Shown here one piece after another: positions 26,844-38,390 of a DNA stretch of 64,000 nucleotides. The position numbers were made by a program, and so were the translations under genes. How positions within the stretch are numbered: the first letter of the stretch is position 1; each line of letters begins with the position of its first letter. The notes beneath the pieces are model-generated. The model did not search any database and was not told the DNA's origin. It worked only from the letters and a program-made list of their open reading frames with translations. The stretch comes from Haemophilus parainfluenzae (lineage in GTDB: Bacteria > Pseudomonadota > Gammaproteobacteria > Enterobacterales > Pasteurellaceae), in contig NZ_CP063110.1 in NCBI RefSeq assembly GCF_014931275.1, positions 1,410,001-1,474,000 of the forward strand, read 5' to 3'.

Positions 26844-29651
26844 ATGCAGCATTACAATGCCTTTGATGAATGGTTGGCTTCAACCGCTTTAGGTGGCTCT
26901 AATCAATCGTATATTGAGGAATTATACGAACGTTATTTAGAAGACCCATCTTCAGTCGATGAAAGCTGGCGTGCCACATTTGATGCATTGCCGAAAACAA
27001 CCGCAGTAGAGCAACCACATTCACCAGTCCGTGATTATTTCCGTCGTTTAGCGCGAGAAAATACAACAGAAGCCGTGACGGTTATCGATCCAGAAGCCAG
27101 TGCAAAATTAGTCAAAGTCCTCCAATTTATCAACGCTTATCGCTTCCGCGGTCATTTAGAAGCAAAACTAGACCCAATCAATTATTATCGTTGGAAAGTC
27201 TCCACCGCACCTGAATTGGATTACCGTTATCACGGTTTTACCGAGCAGGATCTCAATGAAACCTTCAATATTAATCACTACGTCTATCATCGCGATAACA
27301 TCAAGTTAGGTGATTTAGCTGAAATGCTGAAAGAGACCTATTGTGGCTCAATTGGTCTTGAGTTTATGCATGTTCAGGATATGGAGCAAAAAAGTTGGCT
27401 ACAAAGCAAATTAGAAAGCCAATTAAATAAACCGCTCTTTACCAAAGAAGAAAAAATTAATTTATTAAGTGAATTGACCGCTGCAGATGGCTTAGAACGT
27501 TATCTTGGTGCGAAATTCCCGGGGGCAAAACGTTTCTCTTTAGAGGGAAGTGATGCCTTTATTCCATTGATGAAAGAAATTATTCGTCATGCGAGCAAAC
27601 AAGGCGTACAAGATGTGATGTTTGGTATGGCACACCGTGGCCGTTTAAACATGTTAGTAAACGTGCTCGGTAAGAAACCAGAAGATCTTTTCGACGAGTT
27701 TGCGGGTAAACATTCAGGCGAGCGTACAGGTGATGTGAAATACCACCAAGGTTTCTCTTCTGACTTCGCTGTCGATGATCGTCGCGTGCATTTAACCCTT
27801 GCATTCAACCCATCCCATTTAGAAATTGTTAGTCCAGTAGTTATTGGTGCGGTACGTTCTCGTCAAACCAAAAAGAATGATACAGAACGTAATCAAGTAT
27901 TAGCAGTTACTGTTCATGGGGATTCAGCGGTAGCGGGACAAGGTGTTGTACAAGAAACCTTGAATATGTCTAATGCACGTGGTTATACCGTTGGTGGCAC
28001 AATCCGTATTGTGATCAATAACCAAATTGGTTTCACCACCTCTAACCCAAATGATACCCGTTCAACAGAATACTGTACTGATATCGCAAAAATGATTCAG
28101 GCGCCGATTATTCATGTTAATGGTGATGATCCTGAAGCAGTCGCTTTTGCCGCGAGAATGGCGGTGGAATATCGCAATTTATTCAAACGCGATATTTTCA
28201 TTGATCTGATTTCTTATCGTCGCCATGGTCATAATGAAGCGGATGAACCATTAGCCACTCAACCGATGATGTATAGCATCATTAAAAAACATCCAACGCC
28301 ACGTAAAGTCTATGCGGATCGTTTAATTGCTGAAGGGGTGATTACCGAAGAAGAAGCCATTGAAATGATGAATCTCTATCGTGATGCCTTAGATAATGGC
28401 GATCGTGTAGTGAAAGAATGGCGAGAAATGGATATCGCCCAAATGGACTGGTTACAGTATCTCAACTATGACTGGACATCCCCTTACGAAAGTAAATTCC
28501 CACAAGAACGTTTCCAAACTTTAGCGGAGCGTGTCAGTGAATATCCAGAAACCTTGCGTGCTCATCCTCGTGTAGAAAAAATTTATGCTGATCGCCGTGA
28601 AATGGCAAAAGGCGAGAAATTGTTCGATTGGGGTATGGCAGAAACTATGGCATACGCAACCTTATTAGATGAAGGTGCTAATGTTCGTTTATCGGGTGAA
28701 GATGCGGGACGTGGTACGTTCTTCCATCGTCATGCGGTTGTGCATAACCAAAATGATGGTACAGGTTATGTGCCATTAACACATTTACATGCCAACCAAG
28801 GTCGTTTTGAGGTGTGGGATTCTGTATTATCCGAAGAAGCCGTATTAGCTTTTGAATATGGTTATGCGACAACAGATCCAAAAACATTAACCATTTGGGA
28901 AGCGCAATTTGGTGACTTTGCAAACGGTGCACAAATCGTGATTGACCAATTTATCAGTTCAGGCGAACAAAAATGGGGCAGAATGTGTGGTTTGGTGATG
29001 TTATTACCACATGGTTATGAAGGCCAAGGTCCAGAGCACTCATCAGCTCGTTTAGAACGTTATTTACAACTTTGTGCAGAACAGAATATGCAAGTGTGTA
29101 TTCCATCTACACCAGCACAGGTTTACCACATGCTACGTCGTCAATCGATCCGTAAAATGCGTCGTCCATTAATTGGTATTTCACCAAAATCTTTATTACG
29201 TCATCCACTTGCCGTGTCAAGTTTAGATGAATTAGTAAATGGCACATTCCAAACAGTCATTGGTGAAATTGATAACATCGATCCAAAACAAATTAAACGT
29301 GTAGTCCTATGCTCAGGTAAAGTGTATTACGATCTTTTGGAACAACGTCGTGCGAATAACCAAACAGATGTGGCGATTATTCGTATTGAGCAGCTTTATC
29401 CGTATCCACATGAAGATGTGAAAAAAGCGTTAGAGCCTTATGCTCATGTAACGGATTATGTATGGTGTCAAGAAGAGCCATTAAATCAAGGCGCTTGGTA
29501 TTGTAGTAAGCATAACTTTGACAGCTCGCTTCCAGAGCATGTGAAGTTAAAATATGCAGGTCGTCCTGCCTCTGCTTCACCAGCGGTAGGTTATATGTCT
29601 TTACACACCAAACAGCAAAAACAATTGGTAGAAGACGCGCTGACACTGTAA
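26844..29651 (+). CDS. sucA: 2-oxoglutarate dehydrogenase E1
   Basis: A 935-residue thiamine-diphosphate enzyme that decarboxylates 2-oxoglutarate and passes the succinyl group to the lipoyl arm of SucB. The start MQHYNAFDEWLAS at 26844 matches E. coli SucA in position and has AAGGGG 6 bases upstream; an open frame extends 40 codons further but contains the -10 element. Seen: HGDSAVAGQGVVQETLNMS (in part AGQGVVQETLNMS), HVNGDDPEAV of the thiamine site and RHGHNEADEP. SucB follows after 57 bases. Confidence 0.97.
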   Translation: MQHYNAFDEWLASTALGGSNQSYIEELYERYLEDPSSVDESWRATFDALPKTTAVEQPHSPVRDYFRRLARENTTEAVTVIDPEASAKLVKVLQFINAYRFRGHLEAKLDPINYYRWKVSTAPELDYRYHGFTEQDLNETFNINHYVYHRDNIKLGDLAEMLKETYCGSIGLEFMHVQDMEQKSWLQSKLESQLNKPLFTKEEKINLLSELTAADGLERYLGAKFPGAKRFSLEGSDAFIPLMKEIIRHASKQGVQDVMFGMAHRGRLNMLVNVLGKKPEDLFDEFAGKHSGERTGDVKYHQGFSSDFAVDDRRVHLTLAFNPSHLEIVSPVVIGAVRSRQTKKNDTERNQVLAVTVHGDSAVAGQGVVQETLNMSNARGYTVGGTIRIVINNQIGFTTSNPNDTRSTEYCTDIAKMIQAPIIHVNGDDPEAVAFAARMAVEYRNLFKRDIFIDLISYRRHGHNEADEPLATQPMMYSIIKKHPTPRKVYADRLIAEGVITEEEAIEMMNLYRDALDNGDRVVKEWREMDIAQMDWLQYLNYDWTSPYESKFPQERFQTLAERVSEYPETLRAHPRVEKIYADRREMAKGEKLFDWGMAETMAYATLLDEGANVRLSGEDAGRGTFFHRHAVVHNQNDGTGYVPLTHLHANQGRFEVWDSVLSEEAVLAFEYGYATTDPKTLTIWEAQFGDFANGAQIVIDQFISSGEQKWGRMCGLVMLLPHGYEGQGPEHSSARLERYLQLCAEQNMQVCIPSTPAQVYHMLRRQSIRKMRRPLIGISPKSLLRHPLAVSSLDELVNGTFQTVIGEIDNIDPKQIKRVVLCSGKVYYDLLEQRRANNQTDVAIIRIEQLYPYPHEDVKKALEPYAHVTDYVWCQEEPLNQGAWYCSKHNFDSSLPEHVKLKYAGRPASASPAVGYMSLHTKQQKQLVEDALTL

Positions 29652-29708
29652 AAGCGCGGTCGAAATTTCAGTAATTTTTAAAGAAAGAATAATTTAAAGG
29701 AAAATAAA

Positions 29709-30935
29709 ATGACAATTGAAATTCTTGTTCCAGATTTACCGGAATCTGTTGCGGATGCAACTGTTGCAACATGGCATAAAAAAGTTGGTGAGACGGTAAA
29801 ACGTGACGAAGTATTAGTAGAAATTGAAACAGATAAAGTGGTACTTGAAGTACCAGCCTTAAGCGATGGCGTAGTGACTGAAATTCTTCAAGAAGAAGGT
29901 GCAACCGTAGTAAGTAAACAGCTTTTAGGTAAACTTTCTACTCAACAAGCGGGCAATATTTCAACTGAAACAGTGAAAGACAATGAGCCAACACCAGCCG
30001 ATCGTCAAAGAGCAGCCATTGAAAATAGTCACAATAATTCAGCTGATCAAGGTCCAGCTATTCGTCGTTTATTAGCTGAACACGATTTAGATGCAGAGAA
30101 AATTCAAGGCTCTGGTGTGGGAGGCCGTATTACCCGTGAAGATATTGCGCGTGAAGTGGCAAAACGTGATGCTCAAAAAGCAAAACAAGATGTGGCAACA
30201 GAGCAGAATACCATTAGCACCGTGGCATATAGCTCTCGTTCAGAAAAACGCGTACCAATGACCCGTTTACGTAAACGTATTGCGGAACGTTTATTGGAAG
30301 CGAAAAATACCACCGCAATGCTCACTACATTCAATGAAGTGGATATGCAGCCGATTATGAAATTACGTAAAACATACGGCGAGAAATTTGAGAAACAGCA
30401 TGGTGTACGTTTAGGCTTTATGTCTTTCTACATCAAGGCTGTAGTTGAAGCGTTAAAACGTTATCCAGAAGTGAATGCCTCAATTGACGGTGATGATATT
30501 GTGTATCACAACTATTTTGATATTAGCATTGCCGTTTCAACCCCGCGTGGTTTGGTAACACCTGTATTACGCAACTGCGATAAACTCAGCATGGCGGATA
30601 TTGAGAAACAAATTAAGGCACTAGCAGAAAAAGGCCGTGATGGTAAATTAACCGTTGAAGATTTAACAGGCGGTAACTTCACCATTACTAATGGCGGTGT
30701 ATTTGGTTCTTTAATGTCCACACCAATTATCAATCCTCCGCAAAGTGCGATTTTAGGCATGCACGCCATCAAAGAGCGTCCGGTTGCGGTAGATGGTCAA
30801 GTGGTGATTCGTCCGATGATGTATTTGGCATTATCTTACGACCACCGCTTAATTGATGGTCGTGAATCAGTTGGTTTCTTAGTGGCGATTAAAGACTTAT
30901 TAGAAGATCCAACTCGTTTATTATTAGAAATTTAA
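29709..30935 (+). CDS. sucB: dihydrolipoyl succinyltransferase (2-oxoglutarate dehydrogenase E2)
   Basis: A 408-residue E2 core enzyme. One N-terminal lipoyl domain with the lipoylated lysine K43 in [11 protein letters not shown], a peripheral subunit-binding domain (about 115-148, [11 protein letters not shown] and [11 protein letters not shown]), and the catalytic domain with [11 protein letters not shown] (H379, D383). Same order and length as E. coli SucB. Cotranscribed with sucA; no lpd (E3) gene in the window. Confidence 0.97.
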   Translation: MTIEILVPDLPESVADATVATWHKKVGETVKRDEVLVEIETDKVVLEVPALSDGVVTEILQEEGATVVSKQLLGKLSTQQAGNISTETVKDNEPTPADRQRAAIENSHNNSADQGPAIRRLLAEHDLDAEKIQGSGVGGRITREDIAREVAKRDAQKAKQDVATEQNTISTVAYSSRSEKRVPMTRLRKRIAERLLEAKNTTAMLTTFNEVDMQPIMKLRKTYGEKFEKQHGVRLGFMSFYIKAVVEALKRYPEVNASIDGDDIVYHNYFDISIAVSTPRGLVTPVLRNCDKLSMADIEKQIKALAEKGRDGKLTVEDLTGGNFTITNGGVFGSLMSTPIINPPQSAILGMHAIKERPVAVDGQVVIRPMMYLALSYDHRLIDGRESVGFLVAIKDLLEDPTRLLLEI

Positions 30936-30941
30936 GCACAC

Positions 30942-30976
30942 AGGCTTTTCTCTTTTGAGGGGAAAAGCCTTTTTTA
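30942..30976 (+). terminator. sucAB terminator
   Basis: AGGCTTTTC / GGAAAAGCCT (30942-30970) followed by TTTTTT, 7 bases after the sucB stop. Confidence 0.85.
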
Positions 30977-30988
30977 CATTGATGTAAA

Positions 30989-31013
30989 TAAAAGGGCGGG
31001 AACAATGCCCGCC
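30989..31013 (-). terminator. terminator of the cytX-like gene
   Basis: Minus-strand GGCGGG-7-CCCGCC (30995-31013) followed by CTTTTATTT; serves the convergent permease gene. Confidence 0.75.
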
Positions 31014-31036
31014 TTTCTATAGTTAAAATCCGATCT

Positions 31037-32215
31037 TTATTTAGCTATTTTGCGTACTAAGATTGCTAAGATAAAGGTAATGATGATAACAGGGAAAGTC
31101 AGACCTAAATCGGTTTCCCAACCTTTTGCCATAAGGAAACGATAGAGTACGAAGCCGACAAACCAAACGCCGAGTCCAACACTATCAACTGATTTTTTAA
31201 CATCATGCTGTTTGAGCACAAAGAAATCAGCGATAAGCACAGCGATCATTGGCGCGAATACTGAACCAATAAAGAACAAGAAATGTTCGTATTCTGTCAC
31301 TGGTAAGGTTGAGGCTAATATAATGCCCACAATCACGGTAAGTACGGAGATTGGCGTGACTTTTAATTGAGGGAAAATATTGTTTAAACTCATGCCGGTA
31401 GAATAGGCGGGAAGTGCAGTGTTAATCATGGTAGAGGCGATCACAATTAATACGCCGATAACACTTACACCAGCAAGGGAAAGAATTTGTGAGATTTCAG
31501 ATTTACCGGTCACTAATGCTGCACCTAAGCCGAGAGCATACATCCAGCAGCTGGTCGCGGTATAAGTTAGCGTTGAAAGTGCGGTCGTTTTAAATGGTGT
31601 TTCGCTGTTCTTCGTGTGGTCAGATACTACTGGTAACCAAGAAAGTGGCATGACGGCAGCAATTTCTACAGCAGTACCAAATTTAATATTTTGTGCAACG
31701 TCCATGGCAATAAATGGTTTATTAGCTACTTGAATACTTAGCCACAGCATCAGTAAAAACATGGTGACAAGTGAGAGGCTTTTGAAGATACCTAATTTAG
31801 TGAAGCCGAGTAGTAGCCAAAGTATGATGAGTATGCCTAAGCCAAGTGTAAGGAATGGAAAGATGGAAGCATCAGCTGTTTGATTTAAGATAGAAATGAC
31901 TTCAGCCCCCATATAAATCATGACAGCAGTCCATCCCATCAGTTGCATGGCATTGAGTAAAGAGAAAAGGGCAGAACCTTTTTCACCAAATGAAATTTGT
32001 ACCGTTTGCATGGCACTTTTTTGGGTTTTTGCACCGATGTAACCTGCACAGAAAAACATCGAACCACCAATAAAGTGTCCAACGACAATGGCAATTAAAC
32101 CTTGTTGCCATCCTAGTGGCGCAAACCAAGTACCAGTGAGAATTTCTGCCATTGAAATAGCAGCAGTAAACCAAATGAGTGCAATCGCAAGATTGCTTGA
32201 TTTTTTTGTTTGCAT
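31037..32215 (-). CDS. NCS1-family permease, CytX/CodB-like
   Basis: A 392-residue inner-membrane permease with about 12 helices. The N-terminus (LIWFTAAISMAEILTGTWFAP, first part about 14-33) is typical of CytX-type NCS1 transporters proposed to import hydroxymethylpyrimidine or cytosine. It lies on the opposite strand between sucAB and sucCD. No TPP riboswitch was found in its 5' leader (32216-32290), which weakens a thiamine link; cytosine or another base is equally possible. A USS lies inside the gene at about 31580. Confidence 0.75.
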   Translation of the reverse strand: MQTKKSSNLAIALIWFTAAISMAEILTGTWFAPLGWQQGLIAIVVGHFIGGSMFFCAGYIGAKTQKSAMQTVQISFGEKGSALFSLLNAMQLMGWTAVMIYMGAEVISILNQTADASIFPFLTLGLGILIILWLLLGFTKLGIFKSLSLVTMFLLMLWLSIQVANKPFIAMDVAQNIKFGTAVEIAAVMPLSWLPVVSDHTKNSETPFKTTALSTLTYTATSCWMYALGLGAALVTGKSEISQILSLAGVSVIGVLIVIASTMINTALPAYSTGMSLNNIFPQLKVTPISVLTVIVGIILASTLPVTEYEHFLFFIGSVFAPMIAVLIADFFVLKQHDVKKSVDSVGLGVWFVGFVLYRFLMAKGWETDLGLTFPVIIITFILAILVRKIAK

Positions 32216-32354
32216 GTTGTTATCCTTAAAATGGATTGTGATTATTCTAGCTCAGTATATAACTCAATATGTAAAGGGCAAGCCCAGAATTTAAAATAAA
32301 GTGCGGTCAAATTTTTGTTTGTTTCGCTAAACAACATCAAAATAGGAAGGAAAT

Positions 32355-33521
32355 ATGAATTTACATGAGTACCAAGCCAAGCAGCTTTTTAAGCAATATG
32401 ATCTGCCTGTGAGTGAGGGCGTAGTGTGTCAAACAGCAGACGAAGCTGAAATGGCGCTCTTTCAGCTAAATGGCGATGTTTGGATAGCGAAATGTCAAGT
32501 TCACGCAGGGGGACGTGGAAAAGCAGGCGGTGTGAAACTTGTACATAATACCGAAGAAGCGCGTGCTTTTGCGGATAAATGGCTTGGACAACATTTAGTG
32601 ACCTTCCAAACCGATAAAAAAGGCCAACCCGTTAATAGCATTTATATTGAAGAAACTTGCCAGATTGATAAAGAACTCTACTTAGGGGCAGTGATTGATC
32701 GTGCTTCACAGAAAGTTGTTTTTATGGCGTCTTCAGCTGGAGGCATGAATATTGAAGATGTGGCAAGAGAAACACCTGAGCTAATCCATAAAGTCGCTAT
32801 TGATCCTTTGGTTGGTGGAATGCCATATCAAGGTCGTGAATTAGCCTTTAAACTTGGCTTAAGTGGCGAGCAAAATAAGCAATTTTCTGCTATTTTTGTG
32901 AAATTATCGCAGCTTTTTATCGAAAAAGATTTTTCTTTAGTTGAAGTGAATCCACTCGTGGTGACGAAAGAAGGTCACTTAATTTGTCTCGATGCGAAAG
33001 TAGGCATTGATGATAACTCACTTTATCGTCATCCTGATTTGCTAGCCTTACGCGATTTAAGTCAAAGTGATTCTCGTGAAGCAGAAGCTGAAAAATATCA
33101 GCTTAACTATGTCGCCTTGGAAGGTGATATCGGCTGTATGGTTAATGGTGCCGGACTAGCCATGGGAACCATGGATATCGTGAAATTATATGGCGGTAAT
33201 CCAGCAAACTTCCTTGATGTTGGTGGTGGTGCAACGAAAGATCGTGTAGCTGAAGCCTTTAAAATTATTCTCACGGATAAAAATGTGAAATCTGTTTTAG
33301 TGAATATTTTTGGTGGAATCGTACGTTGCGATCTTATTGCTGAAGGGGTCGTTGCGGTGATTCAAGAAATCGGTGTAAAAGTGCCCGTTGTGGTTAGATT
33401 AGAAGGAACCAATGCCCCGCAAGGCAGAGCAATTTTAGCCGAAAGTGGTGTAAATTTAATTGCTGCGCATACTTTACAGGAAGCTGCACAAGCGGCAGTA
33501 AAAGCAGCAAAAGGAGAATAA
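32355..33521 (+). CDS. sucC: succinyl-CoA synthetase beta subunit
   Basis: A 388-residue ATP-grasp subunit of ADP-forming succinyl-CoA synthetase: succinyl-CoA plus ADP and phosphate to succinate and ATP. Starts [12 protein letters not shown] like other Suc[15 protein letters not shown] (about 50-63) in the nucleotide-binding part, [10 protein letters not shown] (about 195-204) with metal ligands and a [12 protein letters not shown] segment near 355. Ribosome site GGAAGGA. Only two bases separate its stop from sucD. Confidence 0.97.
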   Translation: MNLHEYQAKQLFKQYDLPVSEGVVCQTADEAEMALFQLNGDVWIAKCQVHAGGRGKAGGVKLVHNTEEARAFADKWLGQHLVTFQTDKKGQPVNSIYIEETCQIDKELYLGAVIDRASQKVVFMASSAGGMNIEDVARETPELIHKVAIDPLVGGMPYQGRELAFKLGLSGEQNKQFSAIFVKLSQLFIEKDFSLVEVNPLVVTKEGHLICLDAKVGIDDNSLYRHPDLLALRDLSQSDSREAEAEKYQLNYVALEGDIGCMVNGAGLAMGTMDIVKLYGGNPANFLDVGGGATKDRVAEAFKIILTDKNVKSVLVNIFGGIVRCDLIAEGVVAVIQEIGVKVPVVVRLEGTNAPQGRAILAESGVNLIAAHTLQEAAQAAVKAAKGE

Positions 33522-33523
33522 TC

Positions 33524-34393
33524 ATGGCGATTTTAATTAATAAAGAGACAAAAGTAATTTGCCAAGGTTTCACCGGTGCGCAAGGGACATTTCACTGCGA
33601 GCAAGCATTGGCTTATGGCACAAAGTTAGTCGGTGGAATTTCACCGAATAAAGGCGGAACAACGCACTTAGGTTTACCAGTATTTAATACAGTGCGTGAA
33701 GCAGTAAAAGCGACAGGTGCTACGGCAACCATGATTTATGTACCCGCACCATTTTGTAAAGATGCAATTTTTGAAGCCATTGATGCAGGCATTCAGTTAG
33801 TAGTTTGTATTACAGAAGGTATTCCAACATTGGATATGTTGTTAGTGAAGCAAAAATTAAATGAAACGGGTGTCGTTATGATCGGGCCGAATTGCCCAGG
33901 CGTGATTACACCAGATGAATGCAAGATTGGTATTATGCCAGGCAATATCCATAAAAAAGGCAGAGTAGGGATTGTTTCTCGTTCTGGTACGTTGACCTAT
34001 GAAGCGGTACAACAGACAACAGATGAAGGTTTTGGTCAATCTACTTGTGTAGGGATCGGTGGCGATCCTATTCCAGGATCCAACTTCATTGATATTCTAA
34101 AACGTTTCCAAGAAGATCCTGAAACTGAAGCTATCGTGATGATTGGTGAAATCGGTGGCTCAGCAGAAGAAGAGGCTGCTGCGTTTATTAAATCTCATGT
34201 GACAAAACCTGTGGTGGCTTATATCGCAGGCGTGACGGCGCCAAAAGGTAAGCGTATGGGACACGCTGGAGCGATTATCAGCGGTGGAAAAGGAACGGCA
34301 GAAGATAAAATTGCTGCACTTGAAGCAGCTGGCGTGAAGACAGTGAGAAGTCTTGCTGAAATCGGTTCAGCTCTCCGTGAATTGTTGAAATAA
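33524..34393 (+). CDS. sucD: succinyl-CoA synthetase alpha subunit
   Basis: A 289-residue subunit carrying the phosphorylated histidine H247 in [12 protein letters not shown], the CoA-binding Rossmann part at the start ([12 protein letters not shown], about 13-24) and PNCPG (about 123-127). Follows sucC by two bases, so translation is probably coupled. Completes the 2-oxoglutarate to succinate part of the TCA cycle with sucAB. Confidence 0.97.
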   Translation: MAILINKETKVICQGFTGAQGTFHCEQALAYGTKLVGGISPNKGGTTHLGLPVFNTVREAVKATGATATMIYVPAPFCKDAIFEAIDAGIQLVVCITEGIPTLDMLLVKQKLNETGVVMIGPNCPGVITPDECKIGIMPGNIHKKGRVGIVSRSGTLTYEAVQQTTDEGFGQSTCVGIGGDPIPGSNFIDILKRFQEDPETEAIVMIGEIGGSAEEEAAAFIKSHVTKPVVAYIAGVTAPKGKRMGHAGAIISGGKGTAEDKIAALEAAGVKTVRSLAEIGSALRELLK

Positions 34394-34408
34394 ACTACTT
34401 AAAAAATT

Positions 34409-34449
34409 GACCGCACTTTGGATTAGTTTTCAAAGTGCGGTCGTTTTTT
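34409..34449. terminator. inverted-USS terminator after sucD
   Basis: GACCGCACTTTG-10-CAAAGTGCGGTC (34409-34442), then GTTTTTT. Confidence 0.85.
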
Positions 34450-34515
34450 ATAACAAATTCTTATAACTACATCTAAATCGGTGTATAATCTCGTCAGTTT
34501 TTTAAGGACAAAATT

Positions 34516-35139
34516 ATGAGCCAATTTTTCTATATCCACCCTGAAAATCCGCAAGCGCGTTTGATTAATCAAGCGGTAGAAATCTTGCGTCAAGGTGGTG
34601 TCATTGTGTACCCGACAGATTCGGGCTATGCCTTAGGCTGTATGATCGGCGATAAACATGCGATGGATCGTATTGTTGCGATTCGTAAATTGCCAGAAGG
34701 GCATAATTTTACGTTGGTATGTAGCGATTTATCCGAGCTTTCAACCTACGCAACGGTGAGCAATTCGGCTTATCGTTTAATTAAAAACAATACACCGGGG
34801 CGTTACACCTTTATTTTAACGGCAACGAAAGAACTTCCACGCCGATTAATGACCTCAAAACGCAAGACCATTGGATTGCGTGTGCCGGATAATCAAATCG
34901 CTTTGGATTTATTGAACGCATTAGGTGAACCGATTTTATCTTGCTCACTGATGTTGCCTGATAATGAACATATGACTTATTCCGATCCAGAAGAGATTCG
35001 TGAATGTTTAGAACGTCAAGTGGATTTAATTATTCATGGTGGCTATTTAGGTCAAGAGCCAACAACGGTGGTGGATTTAACGGAAGAATCGCCAGTCATT
35101 TTACGTGAAGGAAGTGGTAGCACCGCTCCTTTCATTTAA
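34516..35139 (+). CDS. yciO: YciO-family Sua5/YrdC-like protein
   Basis: A 207-residue protein of the Sua5/YrdC/YciO family. The N-terminal strand-loop GGVIVYPTDSGYALGC (about 27-42) and the KxR-type nucleotide-binding residues near RKTIGLRVPD (about 115-124) are present. YrdC/TsaC makes threonylcarbamoyl-AMP for tRNA; YciO is the paralogue, whose own role is less sure. First of a likely run yciO, rluB, cysB (gaps 39 and 12 bases), an order seen in H. influenzae. Confidence 0.88.
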   Translation: MSQFFYIHPENPQARLINQAVEILRQGGVIVYPTDSGYALGCMIGDKHAMDRIVAIRKLPEGHNFTLVCSDLSELSTYATVSNSAYRLIKNNTPGRYTFILTATKELPRRLMTSKRKTIGLRVPDNQIALDLLNALGEPILSCSLMLPDNEHMTYSDPEEIRECLERQVDLIIHGGYLGQEPTTVVDLTEESPVILREGSGSTAPFI

Positions 35140-35178
35140 CTTATTTTAGACGCTTGGGAAAGCGACAAAGGAAAACCG

Positions 35179-36189
35179 ATGAAACCTATTCAAAAAACAG
35201 TCAGACAAGAACGTGAAAAACAAGCGGGAAAGCAACCGCACTTTGAGCGTAAAGAACGTAAAAGTGCGGTCAATTCTGACATCAAATCAACCCCTAAAGC
35301 TAAGGTAGCTAGACCATCGCGTCAATCTACTGTAGAAGGTGAAAAATTACAGAAAGTGCTTGCGCGTGCAGGGCAAGGCTCTCGTCGTGAAATTGAAGCG
35401 ATGATTGCTGAAAACCGTGTGAGTGTCGATGGCAAAATGGCGACTCTTGGCGATCGTATTGATGTACATTCTGGTGTAAAAGTGCGTATTGATGGTAGAA
35501 TCATCAACCTTCAACAAGCACAAAAAGAAGTATGCCGTGTATTAATGTATTACAAACCAGAAGGCGAACTTTGTACCCGCAGCGATCCTGAAGGTCGTGC
35601 AACTGTATTTGATCGTTTACCACGCTTAAATGGCGCAAGATGGATTGCAGTCGGTCGTTTGGATATTAATACTTCTGGCTTATTACTTTTCACGACAGAT
35701 GGTGAATTAGCTAACCGTTTAATGCACCCAAGCCGTGAAGTTGAACGTGAATATTCCGTGCGTGTATTTGGTCAAGTGGACGATGCTATGTTAGCGCGTT
35801 TACGTAAAGGTGTGCAGTTGGAAGATGGTCCAGCCAATTTCAAAGAAATCAAATTTGCAGGTGGTGTTGGGATTAACCAATGGTACGACGTGACCTTAAT
35901 GGAAGGTCGTAACCGTGAAGTGCGCCGTCTGTGGGAATCACAAGGTATTCAAGTAAGCCGCTTAATTCGTATTCGTTACGGCAACATTAAGCTAATGAAA
36001 GGCTTACCGCGTGGTGGCTGGGAAGAAATGGATCTGGAAAACGTCAACTATCTACGTGAGTTAGTGGGCTTGCCACCAGAAACTGAAACCAAATTAGACG
36101 TAACAAAGCCTCGTCGCCGACCAAAATCAGGTCAAATTCGTAAAGCAGTAAAACGTTATACTGAGTTAAGTAAACGCTATAAAAAATAG
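35179..36189 (+). CDS. rluB: 23S rRNA pseudouridine synthase RluB
   Basis: A 336-residue RsuA-family pseudouridine synthase, modifying U2605 (E. coli numbering) of 23S rRNA. A basic N-terminal tail (1-52) is followed by an S4 domain ([20 protein letters not shown], about 56-75) and the catalytic domain with D162 in [15 protein letters not shown]-terminal basic tail ends the protein. The N-terminal tail carries two oppositely oriented USS (35235-35244, 35261-35270) that encode PHFE and KSAV and can form an intragenic hairpin. Confidence 0.92.
   Translation: MKPIQKTVRQEREKQAGKQPHFERKERKSAVNSDIKSTPKAKVARPSRQSTVEGEKLQKVLARAGQGSRREIEAMIAENRVSVDGKMATLGDRIDVHSGVKVRIDGRIINLQQAQKEVCRVLMYYKPEGELCTRSDPEGRATVFDRLPRLNGARWIAVGRLDINTSGLLLFTTDGELANRLMHPSREVEREYSVRVFGQVDDAMLARLRKGVQLEDGPANFKEIKFAGGVGINQWYDVTLMEGRNREVRRLWESQGIQVSRLIRIRYGNIKLMKGLPRGGWEEMDLENVNYLRELVGLPPETETKLDVTKPRRRPKSGQIRKAVKRYTELSKRYKK
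35235..35270. repeat. inverted USS pair inside rluB
   Basis: ACCGCACTTT (35235-35244) and AAAGTGCGGT (35261-35270) face each other across 16 bases inside the sequence encoding the basic N-terminal tail. Confidence 0.85.
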
Positions 36190-37173
<984 letters not shown>

Positions 37174-37192
37174 AATAGCAAAAATAAAAGGG

Positions 37193-37230
37193 CGGTCAGA
37201 ATTTAAGACGAATTCTGACCGCTCTTTTTT
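37193..37230. terminator. bidirectional terminator between cysB and the MFS gene
   Basis: CGGTCAGAATT-7-AATTCTGACCG with T6 on the plus side; shared by convergent genes. USS-like core. Confidence 0.85.
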
Positions 37231-38293
37231 ATAATAAAAATAAATGCGGCACTAAATTCATGACGATTACTGTCGCAATGGAAAGCAATAATCGGGATGA
37301 GCCAAAGATAAAGCCTCGGTTGGTACCATTATCAAATTTTACTAATAAATTTGCCATCGCTGTTAAAGCATAGACTTCAATCACCGTGAAGATGACCAAG
37401 TAAATATAAGCAGAAACCAAAGAAATATATTTCAACGTAATAAACCAAGGCAGGATAATACCAACAGCTAAGATTGGCGCCACCCATAGTGTTTGTTTAA
37501 TCGTTAAATTAATTTTTCGAGAAAAATAACTTTGTAGCAACACAGTCAGCAAACCATTTACAAAAAGTGCAATGGGGGAGTGTTCCGGCATGCCTAATTT
37601 ATTATCAAACAGGAATGGGAAGATAACAAAGAATGACGTTGCAATGGAAAGTGGAATAAACAGCATCAAATGCACAAGTAAAAACTCTTTGGTGATGATT
37701 TCTTTAATTTGGGCAAAGCGAAATTTCACTAAGGTTTGCGAGGTTTGGATTTGATAAAACGGTTTTACCATTAAAGCAAAGAGAGCCGCTTCCATAGCAA
37801 AGCATACCCAAATCAGTGACTCTATGTGATCGTATTTGATAAATGGAATCACCAACAAAGGCGCAAACATCGACGACATAGAAGTGACTTTCAAATATTT
37901 TCCCTGTAATCGGGTTTTCTCTTTGTATTCTTCACCCGCGAGCACCAATAGGCAGGCTTTCGCATTGGTACCAAACAAACAGCTCCCTAAGCCAAAACAG
38001 GTAGTGGCAATTAAAAGCAGAATATAATTGTCTGCAGAGAGAAAGAAAATATAGGCGATCACATCTAAAAAGCATCCGAGCAACATCATTTTTGCCAGAC
38101 CAAAACGATCGCCCCAGATACCGGCTAAAATCGCTAATGCTTGGTTGCAGAAGAAAAGCAACGAGAGCGAAAAGGCAATTTCGCTGTTGCTTAATCCTTT
38201 TCCTTGTAAATAGATGAAAAATACCGTTTGCATGGAAAAGAATGCAAGGGTAGAAAAGAAACGACGAGTCAGTAAAAGTTTTTGTAAATTCAT
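37229..38293 (-). CDS. MFS transporter
   Basis: A 354-residue membrane protein with 11-12 hydrophobic segments and the MFS loop GIWGDRFGLAKM (about 60-71, counted from the 38293 start), placing it in the drug/sugar-type superfamily; the substrate cannot be read. The ATG at 38293 (MNLQKLLLTRRFF) starts directly before the first helix; an upstream in-frame ATG at 38359 adds 22 residues and has no better support. Downstream of prmB on the same strand with 97 bases between. Could be a multidrug (MdtH-like) exporter. Confidence 0.65.
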   Translation of the reverse strand: MNLQKLLLTRRFFSTLAFFSMQTVFFIYLQGKGLSNSEIAFSLSLLFFCNQALAILAGIWGDRFGLAKMMLLGCFLDVIAYIFFLSADNYILLLIATTCFGLGSCLFGTNAKACLLVLAGEEYKEKTRLQGKYLKVTSMSSMFAPLLVIPFIKYDHIESLIWVCFAMEAALFALMVKPFYQIQTSQTLVKFRFAQIKEIITKEFLLVHLMLFIPLSIATSFFVIFPFLFDNKLGMPEHSPIALFVNGLLTVLLQSYFSRKINLTIKQTLWVAPILAVGIILPWFITLKYISLVSAYIYLVIFTVIEVYALTAMANLLVKFDNGTNRGFIFGSSRLLLSIATVIVMNLVPHLFLL

Positions 38294-38390
38294 TGTTTTA
38301 TTTAAAAAAGAAAAGCACGCGTAAAGAACGCGCGCCAGTAATTTGTTAAGTGCGGTCAAAATTTACGACGATTTTTAACCGCATTTGAGA

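Noticed and set aside
26724-26844. Forty-codon N-terminal extension of SucA
   Set aside because: It contains the -10 hexamer and has no ribosome site; the E. coli-like start MQHYNAF has AAGGGG upstream.
32216-32354. TPP riboswitch before the cytX-like gene
   Set aside because: No CTGAGA or thi-box core on either strand.
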